Assembly (NCBI RefSeq): GCF_040066175.1
Contig: NZ_JBEAAM010000003.1
Location: forward strand, 1 to 64,000
Reading direction: 5' to 3'
DNA: 64,000 nt
DNA from: Solimonas sp040066175
Lineage (GTDB): Bacteria; Pseudomonadota; Gammaproteobacteria; Nevskiales; Nevskiaceae
Below the pieces are notes generated by a model. It saw only the letters and a program-made list of their open reading frames with translations, made no database searches and had not been told where the DNA came from. Below, piece after piece: positions 28,326-37,145 of the stretch. Position 1 is the stretch's first letter. Each line of letters opens with the position of its first letter. Position numbers and translations under genes: made by a program.

Positions 28326-28591
28326 ACGAACGCGAACGCTGGCTCGACTCGCCGCGCAACGTCACGCGGCTCGTCTCTGCACTCTACGCGCTGTGCGCGG
28401 CGCTGCTCGTGGCCGACCTGTTCTATGACAAGCAGACGCACTTCGCCTTCGAGGCCTGGTTCGGCTTCTTCGCCGTGTTCGGCTTCGTCGCGTACGTATT
28501 CATCGTCCTGAGTGCCAAGGCGCTGCGCCGGCTGATCCGGCGGCCGGAGGACTACTACGAGCACCGCGGACCGGGGAAGCGCGATGCTTGA
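28322..28591 (+). CDS. Small two-helix membrane protein in mrp cluster
   Basis: An 89-residue protein with two hydrophobic segments (about residues 16-32 and 42-65) and a charged C-terminus (RRLIRRPEDYYEHRGPGKRDA). I do not recognise a named family. It overlaps the previous gene by 4 bases and the next by 8 bases, so it is almost certainly translated with the antiporter subunits and may be an accessory subunit. The size and two-helix layout recall small Mrp/Nuo accessory proteins, but no motif proves it. Confidence 0.75.
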   Translation: MNERERWLDSPRNVTRLVSALYALCAALLVADLFYDKQTHFAFEAWFGFFAVFGFVAYVFIVLSAKALRRLIRRPEDYYEHRGPGKRDA

Positions 28592-30281
28592 GGCACTGCT
28601 CAACCCGGCCCTGCTGCTGATCGCCGGCGGCCTGTTGCTGCCCCTGCTGCACGAGATCCCGCGCAAGCTGTTCATGCTGGCGCTGCCCGCGGCGAGCCTC
28701 GCCCTGCTGTGCTGGCTGCCGGCCGGGGACGCCGGCGAGATCGAGTTCTTCGGCATCGCGATGGAGACGCTGCGCATCGACCGGCTGTCGTTCGTCTTCG
28801 GCGTGATCTTCCACATCGCCGCCTGGCTCGCGGTGATCTATGCGCTGCACCTCAAGGACACGCTGCAGCACGTGGCGGCGATGGTCTATGCCGGCGCTGC
28901 GATCGGCGCGGTGCTGGCCGGCGACCTGGTCACGCTGATGCTGTACTGGGAGCTGACCGCGCTGTCGTCGGTGTTCCTGATCTGGGCACGCCGCACCGAA
29001 CGCGCCTACCGCGTCGGCATGCGCTACCTGATCATCCAGGTCGGCTCCGGCGTGCTGCTGATCGCCGGCATCGCGGTGCGCTACGTCGCCACCGGCAGCG
29101 TGGACTTCGAGCGCATGGATCTGGCCGAACCCGGCGCGCCGCTGATCTTCCTCGCGTTCGGCATCAAGTGCGCGTTCCCGCTGCTGCACAACTGGCTGCA
29201 GGATGCCTACCCCGAAGCGACCGTGACCGGCACCGTCGTGCTGTCGGCGTTCACGACCAAGCTCGCGGTCTATGCGCTGGCGCGCGGCTTCGCCGGCACC
29301 GAGATGCTGATCTGGATCGGCGCGGCGATGACCCTGTTCCCGATCTTCTTCGCCGTCATCGAGAACGACCTGCGCCGCGTGCTCGCCTACAGCCTCAACA
29401 ACCAGCTCGGCTTCATGGTCTGCGGCATCGGCGTCGGCACGGAACTGGCGATCAACGGCGCCGCCGCGCACGCCTTCGCCCACATCCTCTACAAGGCCTT
29501 GCTGTTCATGGCGATGGGCGCGGTGCTGTTCCGCGTCGGCACGATCAAGGCCTCGGAACTCGGCGGGCTGTACAAGTCGATGCCGTGGACCGCGGCCTTC
29601 TGCATCATCGGTTCGCTGTCGATCTCCTCGTTCCCGCTGCTGTCCGGCTTCGTCACCAAGTCGATGATCCTGACCGCGGTCGCCGAGGAGCACCGCTGGA
29701 TCGTCTGGCTGATGCTGCTGTTCGCCTCGGCCGGCGTGCTCGATCACTCCGGCATCAAGATTCCGTTCTTCAGCTTCTTCGCGCATGACTCCGGCAAGCG
29801 CTGCGCCGAGGCGCCGGCGAACATGCTGGTGGCGATGGCGCTGGCCGCCGCGCTGTGCATCGGCATCGGGCTGTATCCGGCGCCGCTGTATGCGCTGCTG
29901 CCCTTCGACCTCGACTACGACGCCTACTCGGTGACGCATGTGATCACGCAGTTGCAGCTGCTGCTGTTCGCCGCCGCAGGTTTCGCCGTGCTGTACCGGC
30001 GCGGCTGGTATCCGCCGGAGATCCCGTCGCTGAATCTCGATTCCGACTGGATCTACCGCCGCTTCGCGCCGGCCGTCTGGGATGGTTTCCTGCGCGCGCT
30101 CGCCGGCGGCCGCGACCGCGCGCTGCAGCCGGTTCTGCGCCTGGCCTGGCGCGGCGCGGCGCGGCTCAGCCTGGCCTTGCGGCCCAACGGTCGCGTCGCC
30201 GACGCCTGGCCGACCGGGACGATGGTGCTGTGGACGACGCTGCTGCTGGGCCTGTTCCTGCTCGCCGGACTGCGGCCGTAG
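28584..30281 (+). CDS. NuoL/M/N-like proton-conducting subunit (third paralog)
   Basis: Antiporter-like membrane protein of 565 residues with an extended C-terminus. Conserved residues are Glu in MLYWELTALSSVFLIW (about 132), Lys in AFGIKCAFPLLHNWLQDAYPEA and Lys in FAHILYKALLFMAMG. The C-terminal part (residues 470-565) has a cytoplasmic stretch (LDSDWIYRRFAPAVWDGF) and a final helix, recalling NuoL/MrpA tails. It is the last gene of the cluster; its TAG directly abuts the stop of convergent rimK with no bases between. Confidence 0.85.
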   Translation: MLEALLNPALLLIAGGLLLPLLHEIPRKLFMLALPAASLALLCWLPAGDAGEIEFFGIAMETLRIDRLSFVFGVIFHIAAWLAVIYALHLKDTLQHVAAMVYAGAAIGAVLAGDLVTLMLYWELTALSSVFLIWARRTERAYRVGMRYLIIQVGSGVLLIAGIAVRYVATGSVDFERMDLAEPGAPLIFLAFGIKCAFPLLHNWLQDAYPEATVTGTVVLSAFTTKLAVYALARGFAGTEMLIWIGAAMTLFPIFFAVIENDLRRVLAYSLNNQLGFMVCGIGVGTELAINGAAAHAFAHILYKALLFMAMGAVLFRVGTIKASELGGLYKSMPWTAAFCIIGSLSISSFPLLSGFVTKSMILTAVAEEHRWIVWLMLLFASAGVLDHSGIKIPFFSFFAHDSGKRCAEAPANMLVAMALAAALCIGIGLYPAPLYALLPFDLDYDAYSVTHVITQLQLLLFAAAGFAVLYRRGWYPPEIPSLNLDSDWIYRRFAPAVWDGFLRALAGGRDRALQPVLRLAWRGAARLSLALRPNGRVADAWPTGTMVLWTTLLLGLFLLAGLRP

Positions 30282-31187
30282 TCATCCGGTTCCTTTGGTG
30301 CGCGTGCGGTGCGGACGAGCGTGGCGTTCGATGAAGGTGATGACGCGGTCGGCGACATCGACGCCGGATGCCGCCTCGATGCCTTCGAGGCCCGGCGAGG
30401 CGTTCACCTCCAGCACCATCGAGCCTTGCGGCGTGCGCAGCAGATCGACGCCGGCGACGTTCAGTCCGATGATGCGCGCCGCGCGCAGCGCGATGTCACG
30501 CTCCTCGGCGGTGATCTTCACGGCTTCCGCCGTGCCGCCGCGGTGCAGGTTGGCGCGGAAGTCGCCCGGCCGCGCGACACGGCGCATCGCCGCGACGACC
30601 TTGTTGCCGACCACCAGACAGCGGATGTCCGCGGCCCCGGCCTCGGCGACGAAATCCTGCACCAGGAAATAGGCATCGAGGCCACGGAAGGCGTCGATCA
30701 CCGAGTCGGCGGCCTGGCGCGTCTCGGCGAGCACCACACCCTGCCCCTGCGTGCCTTCGACCAGCTTGATCACCAGCGGCGCGCCGCCGACCAGGCCGAC
30801 GACGCCCTCGGTATCGTCCGGCGAGTGCGCAAAACCGGTGGCCGGCATCGGGATGCCCTTGCGCGCCAGCAGCTGCAGTGCGCGCAGCTTGTCGCGCGCG
30901 CGCGTGATCGCGACCGACTCGTTGACGCAGTACACGCCCATCATCTCGAACTGGCGCACGACGGCGGCGCCGTAGAAGGTCACCGATGCGCCGATGCGCG
31001 GGATCACCGCGTCGAAGCCGGACAGCCGCCGGCCGCGGTACCAGATCTCCGGGCTGCCCGGGCGGATGTTCATGTAGCAGCGCAGCACGTCGATCACGCG
31101 CACGCGATGCCCCCGCGCCTCGGCGGCTTCCTTCAGGCGGCGGGTCGAGTACAGGCGCGCGTTGCGCGACAGGATGGCGATCTTCAA
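30282..31187 (-). CDS. rimK: Ribosomal protein S6--L-glutamate ligase RimK
   Basis: ATP-grasp ligase that adds glutamate residues to the C-terminus of ribosomal protein S6. The N-terminus KIAILSRNARLYSTRRLKEAA and the ATP-grasp segments LVIKLVEGTQGQGVVLAE, VQDFVAEAGAADIRCLVVG and LEVNASPGLEGIE are typical. I place the start at TTG 31185-31187 because it gives 301 residues and the exact family N-terminus; upstream in-frame codons would add about 39 residues of unlikely sequence. It is divergent from the DUF962 gene and convergent with the mrp cluster. Confidence 0.93.
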   Translation of the reverse strand: MKIAILSRNARLYSTRRLKEAAEARGHRVRVIDVLRCYMNIRPGSPEIWYRGRRLSGFDAVIPRIGASVTFYGAAVVRQFEMMGVYCVNESVAITRARDKLRALQLLARKGIPMPATGFAHSPDDTEGVVGLVGGAPLVIKLVEGTQGQGVVLAETRQAADSVIDAFRGLDAYFLVQDFVAEAGAADIRCLVVGNKVVAAMRRVARPGDFRANLHRGGTAEAVKITAEERDIALRAARIIGLNVAGVDLLRTPQGSMVLEVNASPGLEGIEAASGVDVADRVITFIERHARPHRTRTKGTG

Positions 31188-31222
31188 GAACGTGGCCCCG
31201 GCGAGGTGGACAGAATTTACCG

Positions 31223-31250
31223 TTGCCGCGCGGACCGCGCCGCCTATACT
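31223..31250 (+). promoter_or_regulatory. Putative promoter of the DUF962 gene
   Basis: TTGCCG (31223-31228), a 16-base spacer and TATACT (31245-31250) precede the ATG at 31277; a GAGGAG ribosome-binding site lies 7 bases before the ATG. Confidence 0.45.
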
Positions 31251-31276
31251 CGGACGATCCCGATGAGGAGCCTGCC

Positions 31277-31588
31277 ATGACCACGACCGCGGAATACCGG
31301 ACACTCGACGAGTTCTACCCCTTCTACCTGGGCGAGCACTCCAACCGCACCTGCCGGCGCCTGCATTTCATCGGCAGCAGCCTGGGCCTGGCGATCATGG
31401 CCTATGCGCTGGCGACGCAGACCTGGGCGCTGATCGCCGTCGCCCTCGTCCAGGGCTATGCCTGGGCCTGGGTCGGCCATTTCTTCTTCGAGCACAACAA
31501 GCCGGCGACCTTCAAGTATCCCTGGCTGTCCTTCCAGGGCGACTGGAAGATGTGGTGGCAGATGCTGACCGGGAAGATCCCGTTCTGA
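31277..31588 (+). CDS. DUF962/Mpo1-like small membrane protein
   Basis: A 103-residue protein matching the DUF962 family (Mpo1-like; the yeast member is a 2-hydroxy fatty acid dioxygenase). The layout is typical: FYPFYLGEHSNRTCRRLHFIG (His-containing loop), a hydrophobic hairpin of two helices at about 34-62, and GHFFFEHNKPATFKYPWLSF. The conserved histidines in EHSN, RLHFIG, GHFF and EHNKP could bind iron as in Mpo1; activity is not shown for most bacterial members. Confidence 0.88.
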   Translation: MTTTAEYRTLDEFYPFYLGEHSNRTCRRLHFIGSSLGLAIMAYALATQTWALIAVALVQGYAWAWVGHFFFEHNKPATFKYPWLSFQGDWKMWWQMLTGKIPF

Positions 31589-31661
31589 GCCACGCTGGCG
31601 CATGAGCACAGATTGACCATGCCGGCGTAGAATGCGCGCCCTCGCCGGCGCGGTTTCGGGT

Positions 31662-31864
31662 ATGTCGCAGCAGAATCAGTTTGACGTCATCGTCGGCGGC
31701 GGCGGTCACGCCGTGCGATCCGGGGCTGTCGTGGACGGCCTCGGATGGCAGTCACCGCCGGAGCGCGGACGCGCCATGGATGGCGCGGACCGGGTTTCGC
31801 GGCGAGGCCAGGAAGGTCGAGCCGACGAAACTGAGGTGCCGGTCTCGGCAAAGGCAAACAGCAC

Positions 31865-31868
<4 letters not shown>
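31662..31868 (+). pseudogene. Decayed duplicate of the mnmG 5' end
   Basis: Starts at an ATG and encodes QFDVIVGGGGHA, matching the mnmG N-terminus (EFDVIVVGGGHAG) with about 36 of 40 bases identical (31674-31713 against 31873-31912). Similarity then stops and unrelated, palindrome-containing sequence follows. The remaining open frame of 68 codons ends at a TGA that overlaps the mnmG ATG (ATGA). It cannot be a functional flavoprotein. It could be a remnant of a tandem duplication or insertion at the mnmG start, and may still act as a translated leader. Confidence 0.6.
31771..31786. repeat. CATCCATG-type palindromic repeat, copy 2
   Basis: Perfect 7-bp inverted repeat (gcgccat/atggcgc) with a 2-base loop, inside the region between the mnmG remnant and mnmG. 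Same core as the copies at 15-34 and 34588-34605. Confidence 0.5.
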
Positions 31869-33757
<1,889 letters not shown>

Positions 33758-33844
33758 TGCCGGGCATTCAGAATGGGTTCAGCGCCCAAGCCTAAGCTGC
33801 ACCCACCCGCCAGCCACCCGGCTGTCACCACCAAAGGAAGGATC

Positions 33845-34306
33845 ATGAAACTCGTTCACCTCGCTGCCGTTGCCAGCCTCGCGTTCGCCCCGCTGTCGCT
33901 GATGGCCGCCGACGGCCAGGCCAAGGCCGACGCCCACGTCCACGTCGAAACCAATGCCAGCACCGATGCGCTGAAGGACGCCGCGGCCCAGGGCGCCGCC
34001 CAGGGTCAGGCCGCCAAGGACACTGGCATGACGCACGCGATGGAAGCGCATGACGCGGCCAAGAGCGCCGCAGGCGAAGCCAAGGCCGAAACCAAGGCCA
34101 AGGCGAAGGCCGCAAAGGAAACGTCCAAGAAGGCCGCCACCGGCACGGCCAGCGCCGCGACCGGCGCGGTCGGCAAGACCACCCATGCGGCGACTGGCGC
34201 GGTCAACGCCACCACCGGTGCCGTCGGCGGACTGATCGGCGGCACGCACGTCGAGGCCGGCGCCTCGGTCGAAACCCAGGCCGAAGGCGAAGCCAAGACG
34301 GAGTAA
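33845..34306 (+). CDS. Exported Ala/Lys-rich low-complexity protein
   Basis: A 153-residue hypothetical protein with a clear signal peptide (MKLVHLAAVASLAFAPLSLMA, cleavage after AMA-like LMA at about 21). The mature part is low-complexity and rich in Ala, Lys, Thr and Gly. It includes a KAETKAKAKAAKETSKKA stretch (about 80-97) and imperfect ATGAV repeats (ATGAVGK, ATGAVNA, TTGAVGG) at about 107-131. A strong AAGGAAGG ribosome-binding site lies just before the ATG. No catalytic motif is visible. The lysine-rich half recalls histone H1-like or LEA-like proteins, but the signal peptide argues for the periplasm. Function unknown. Confidence 0.8.
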   Translation: MKLVHLAAVASLAFAPLSLMAADGQAKADAHVHVETNASTDALKDAAAQGAAQGQAAKDTGMTHAMEAHDAAKSAAGEAKAETKAKAKAAKETSKKAATGTASAATGAVGKTTHAATGAVNATTGAVGGLIGGTHVEAGASVETQAEGEAKTE

Positions 34307-34318
34307 CTGGACCAGGGC

Positions 34319-34347
34319 GTCGTCGCGGCCATCCACGGCGCGACGAC
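34319..34347. repeat. CATCCACGG-variant hairpin repeat
   Basis: An 8-bp inverted repeat (gtcgtcgc/gcgacgac) enclosing GCCATCCACGGC, just after the low-complexity gene. A further variant core, GCCGTCCACGGC, lies at 34372-34383. Both resemble the repeat at 15-34. Confidence 0.45.
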
Positions 34348-34447
34348 ACCCCGGCGGATCGAGCCCACCCCGCCGTCCACGGCCGGGCGCTCGGAGCCGC
34401 CGAAGACGCCGCCGGGTCATCTTCGACACGCGACGCCTTCGTCCCCC

Positions 34448-34470
34448 GCCCCGCATCCCCCCTGCGGGGC
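34448..34470. other. GC-rich hairpin
   Basis: An 8-bp perfect stem (gccccgca/tgcggggc) with a 7-base C-rich loop in the 3' region of the low-complexity gene, upstream of the terminator. Confidence 0.4.
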
Positions 34471-34476
34471 ACCCCC

Positions 34477-34510
34477 GAACCCTCCCGTGACGCCCGTTGC
34501 GGGAGGGTTC
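34477..34510 (+). terminator. Intrinsic terminator
   Basis: An 11-bp perfect stem (gaaccctcccg/cgggagggttc) with a 12-base loop, followed by TTCTT. It is the clearest intrinsic terminator in the window and ends transcription of the low-complexity gene, which would leave a long 3' untranslated region of about 170 bases. Confidence 0.8.
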
Positions 34511-34575
34511 TTCTTGTCCGTGCCGGCCAAGCCCGGGGCACACATCTGCAAGGCGAGCGTGCGCGGCGCCGCCGC

Positions 34576-35373
34576 CTATCGAAAGTCGGCGCCATGGATG
34601 GCGCCGTCGTGTCCGGTATCGGCGTGCCTGCGCCTGGGGAGGTAGACGTGCAGGCGCTGGCCGTGCTCCCGGAGCCAGGCCTTGTGCTGCAGATAGTCGG
34701 GCAGCTGCTGTGCGACCAGGCTCCAGAAGTGTGCCGAGTGGTCCATGTGCACGCGATGGCAGAGCTCGTGCACGACGACGTAGCGCAGCACCGGCGGCGG
34801 CGCCATGATCAGCCGCCAGGACAGGCTGACCGTGCCGTCCGGGGCGCAGCTGCCCCATTGGGACCGCGGATCCGCGATGGACAGGCGGGTCCAGCGCACG
34901 CCCAGCCGCGCTGCTTCGGCGTCGAGCAGCCGGCGCGATTCGACACCGGCGTGATGCATCAGCTCGCGCTTGAGCGCCAGTTCCAGCTTGTGCGCCTGGG
35001 CACAGGCCGCCCGCGGCGCGAACAGCGTCACCCGCTGCGGCTCGATGCGCACCTGGATCTGCCGCAGCGTCGCAGCCTCGATCAGCACCGGCACCCGCTC
35101 GCCGCGCCAGAGGATCTCATCGCCGCCGTCCCAGCGCGCCGGCGGGGGATCGCCCGCCCCGCGCGCGTCGAGTTCGGCGAGCTTGGCCCGCACCCAGGCC
35201 TCACGCGAGCGCAGGAAGGCCAGCGCCTCGGCGCGCGCGACCCAGCGCGGATAGACCAGCAGGACGTCACGCGGCTCCCGCACCTCGATGCGGATGCTGC
35301 GCGCGCGCGTGCTGACTTTCTCGCGCAGCCGGTAGTCGTCGCGGAACAGATTCAGTTGCGCATCCAGCGGCAC
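34576..35373 (-). CDS. YgjP-type (DUF45/M48-like) metal-dependent hydrolase
   Basis: A 265-residue protein of the YgjP family of putative zinc metallopeptidases. The zinc motif HELCHRVHMDHSAHFW lies near residues 205-220, preceded by RSQWGSCAPDGTVSLSWRL, a family signature. The last residues (GAIHGADFR) are encoded by a copy of the CATCCATG palindromic repeat (34588-34605), so the C-terminus has been shaped by that repeat. It is downstream of parB on the same strand, 187 bases away. Substrate unknown. Confidence 0.85.
   Translation of the reverse strand: MPLDAQLNLFRDDYRLREKVSTRARSIRIEVREPRDVLLVYPRWVARAEALAFLRSREAWVRAKLAELDARGAGDPPPARWDGGDEILWRGERVPVLIEAATLRQIQVRIEPQRVTLFAPRAACAQAHKLELALKRELMHHAGVESRRLLDAEAARLGVRWTRLSIADPRSQWGSCAPDGTVSLSWRLIMAPPPVLRYVVVHELCHRVHMDHSAHFWSLVAQQLPDYLQHKAWLREHGQRLHVYLPRRRHADTGHDGAIHGADFR
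34588..34605. repeat. CATCCATG-type palindromic repeat, copy 3 (inside coding sequence)
   Basis: Perfect 8-bp inverted repeat (ggcgccat/atggcgcc) with a 2-base loop, located in the last codons of the YgjP-type gene. Confidence 0.5.
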
Positions 35374-35496
35374 GTCGCCCCTCGCTCAAGCACTTTCATG
35401 ACAGTCGCGCCGGTGCCGTTCAGCTTCCGGTAATTTTTTGTTCATGCCCGGAGCCGGACCGCGAAACTACGACGTTTGCTGCGATGCACATGGCGC

Positions 35497-35505
35497 TTAT
35501 CCACA
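35497..35505 (+). other. DnaA-box-like sequence
   Basis: TTATCCACA is a perfect consensus DnaA box, followed 8 bases later by a CTTATCCCC half-match, in the 187-base gap between parB and the YgjP-type gene. One box is not an origin; no cluster, AT-rich stretch, dnaA or dnaN was seen nearby. Confidence 0.35.
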
Positions 35506-35560
35506 AGCTTATCCCCTTCGCCTGTCGATAAATGGTAGGACGAAACGGACAACCGGAACC

Positions 35561-36355
35561 TCAACGGGCCGCGTAGCCGATGCGCGCCAGCAGGCCATCG
35601 AGCTCGTCCAGCGAATGAAACTTGACGCGTAACTCACCTTTCCCACCCTTGTCGGACTGCACCGTGACCGGGCAGGCCAGGTGATCCGACAGCTCGCGCT
35701 CCAGCACACGCCAGTCGCCGGGCTTGCCAGGCTTGAACACGATCCTGCGCTCGCGCGCCGAAGCCAGCCGCCGTTCGAGCTGGCGCACCGACAGCTTGTG
35801 GCGGATCACTTCGTCGGCCCAGCGCAACTGTTCCTCGACACTGGCGCCGGCCAGCGCCTTGGCGTGGCCCAGATGCAGATGCCCTTCGTTGACCAGGACC
35901 GCCACCTGCGGCGCGAGATTGAGCAGGCGCAGATAGTTGCTGACGTACTCGCGCGACTTGCCGATGCGCGCGCCGATCTCCTCGTGGGTCAGCTCGAACA
36001 GCTCGCCCAGGCGCTTGAGGCCGGCGGCGGTTTCCATCGGCGTCAGCGACTCGCGTTGCAGGTTCTCGATCAGGCCGACGACGAAGGCTTCGGCATCGGA
36101 CAGGTCGTCGCGGATCACCGCCGGGATCTCGTGCAGGCCGGCCTGCTGCGCCGCACGCCAGCGCCGCTCGCCGGCGAGCAGCTCGTAGCCCCAGACGCGC
36201 GTGCGCAGCACCACCGGCTGGACGACGCCGGATTCGCGGATGCTCTCGGCGAGCTCGGCCAGCGCATCGGGATCGAAGCTGCGCCGCGCCTGCTGGCTGC
36301 CCGGCCGGATCAGGTCGATCGGGATTTCCTGGATCTGCTTCACGGGTCTGGGCAC
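35561..36355 (-). CDS. parB: ParB/Spo0J-family partition protein (orphan)
   Basis: DNA-binding ParB-type protein of 264 residues. The ParB/sulfiredoxin-like CTP-binding domain (SIRESGVVQPVVLR, ELLAGERRWRAAQQAGL, NLQRESLTPMETA), a helix-turn-helix (TQEEIG-like THEEIGARIGKSREYVSNYLRLL) and a C-terminal dimer domain (FHSLDELDGLLARIG) are all visible. The usual YQPR of box I reads QQAR. I prefer the GTG at 36353-36355; an ATG at 36421 adds 22 residues but runs into the folE promoter region. No parA or parS was found. In many bacteria parB follows mnmG-rsmG-parA. Confidence 0.85.
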   Translation of the reverse strand: MPRPVKQIQEIPIDLIRPGSQQARRSFDPDALAELAESIRESGVVQPVVLRTRVWGYELLAGERRWRAAQQAGLHEIPAVIRDDLSDAEAFVVGLIENLQRESLTPMETAAGLKRLGELFELTHEEIGARIGKSREYVSNYLRLLNLAPQVAVLVNEGHLHLGHAKALAGASVEEQLRWADEVIRHKLSVRQLERRLASARERRIVFKPGKPGDWRVLERELSDHLACPVTVQSDKGGKGELRVKFHSLDELDGLLARIGYAAR

Positions 36356-36448
36356 GGTTTGCTGGCGATGACGTCCGACGCCCGGGCGGGCGCCGGCTCG
36401 AACGGGATCTACCCCGTCCATTCTACGTGGCCGGGCCGCGGCGCATGG

Positions 36449-36454
36449 GATAAT
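36449..36454 (+). promoter_or_regulatory. Putative -10 box of folE
   Basis: GATAAT lies 27 bases before the folE ATG in a very GC-rich context; the -35 region is poor. Confidence 0.3.
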
Positions 36455-36481
36455 GCGGGTTCATTCAACCGGCAGACCGTC

Positions 36482-37033
36482 ATGGAAGACTCCTTCCGCG
36501 CGATCATCGAAGCCCTCGGCGAAAACCCCGACCGCGAAGGTCTGTTGCGCACGCCATACCGCGCCGCCCGCGCGATGGAGTTCCTGACCCAGGGCTACGA
36601 GCAGGACCTCGACGAGATCGTCAACGGTGCGGTCTTCGAGTCCAGCAACGACGAGATGGTGATCGTGCGCGACATCGAACTGTACTCGCTGTGCGAGCAC
36701 CACCTGCTGCCGTTCTTCGGCAAGGCCCATGTCGCCTACCTGCCGAGCGGCAAGGTCATCGGCCTGTCGAAGATCCCGCGCATCGTGGACATGTACGCGC
36801 GCCGCCTGCAGATCCAGGAGAACCTGACGCAGCAGATCGGCCAGTCGATCGAGCGCGTGACCCACGCGATGGGCGTCGCCGTCGTCATCGAAGCGCAGCA
36901 TCTATGCGCGATGATGCGCGGTGTACAGAAACAGAATTCCAGCATGATCACCTCGGTGATGCTCGGCCGCTTCCGCGAGGATCCGCGCACCCGCCAGGAG
37001 TTCCTGGAACTGATCCGCAGCGGCAGCCGCTGA
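36482..37033 (+). CDS. folE: GTP cyclohydrolase I
   Basis: Converts GTP to dihydroneopterin triphosphate, the first step of tetrahydrofolate synthesis. 183 residues. Zinc and catalytic residues are visible in SLCEHHLLPFFGKAHVAYLP (Cys and two His) and in AQHLCAMMRGV (second Cys). RTPYRAARAMEFLTQGY is typical of the N-terminal part. Monocistronic by spacing; divergent from parB. Confidence 0.96.
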   Translation: MEDSFRAIIEALGENPDREGLLRTPYRAARAMEFLTQGYEQDLDEIVNGAVFESSNDEMVIVRDIELYSLCEHHLLPFFGKAHVAYLPSGKVIGLSKIPRIVDMYARRLQIQENLTQQIGQSIERVTHAMGVAVVIEAQHLCAMMRGVQKQNSSMITSVMLGRFREDPRTRQEFLELIRSGSR

Positions 37034-37145
37034 GGCACCGCGGCGGCTGGACACACGGCTCCTGCCTGCGGCTGAATCTGGCTAGACTTTCAGGTCCGTA
37101 AAGGCAGGTGTCTTGCCTGACCAAGGCTGTTGTGGGGACTCGACC

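Noticed and set aside
22929..30281. Membrane-bound hydrogenase or DAB inorganic-carbon system
   Set aside because: No hydrogenase large/small subunits, no ferredoxin-type proteins and no DabA-like gene in the cluster; only antiporter subunits are present.
35497..35520. Replication origin
   Set aside because: Only one perfect DnaA box; no box cluster, AT-rich unwinding region, dnaA or dnaN nearby.
35438..35632. Small plus-strand open frame between the YgjP-type gene and parB
   Set aside because: It overlaps the parB 3' end in antisense, lacks a ribosome-binding site and shows no protein-like features.
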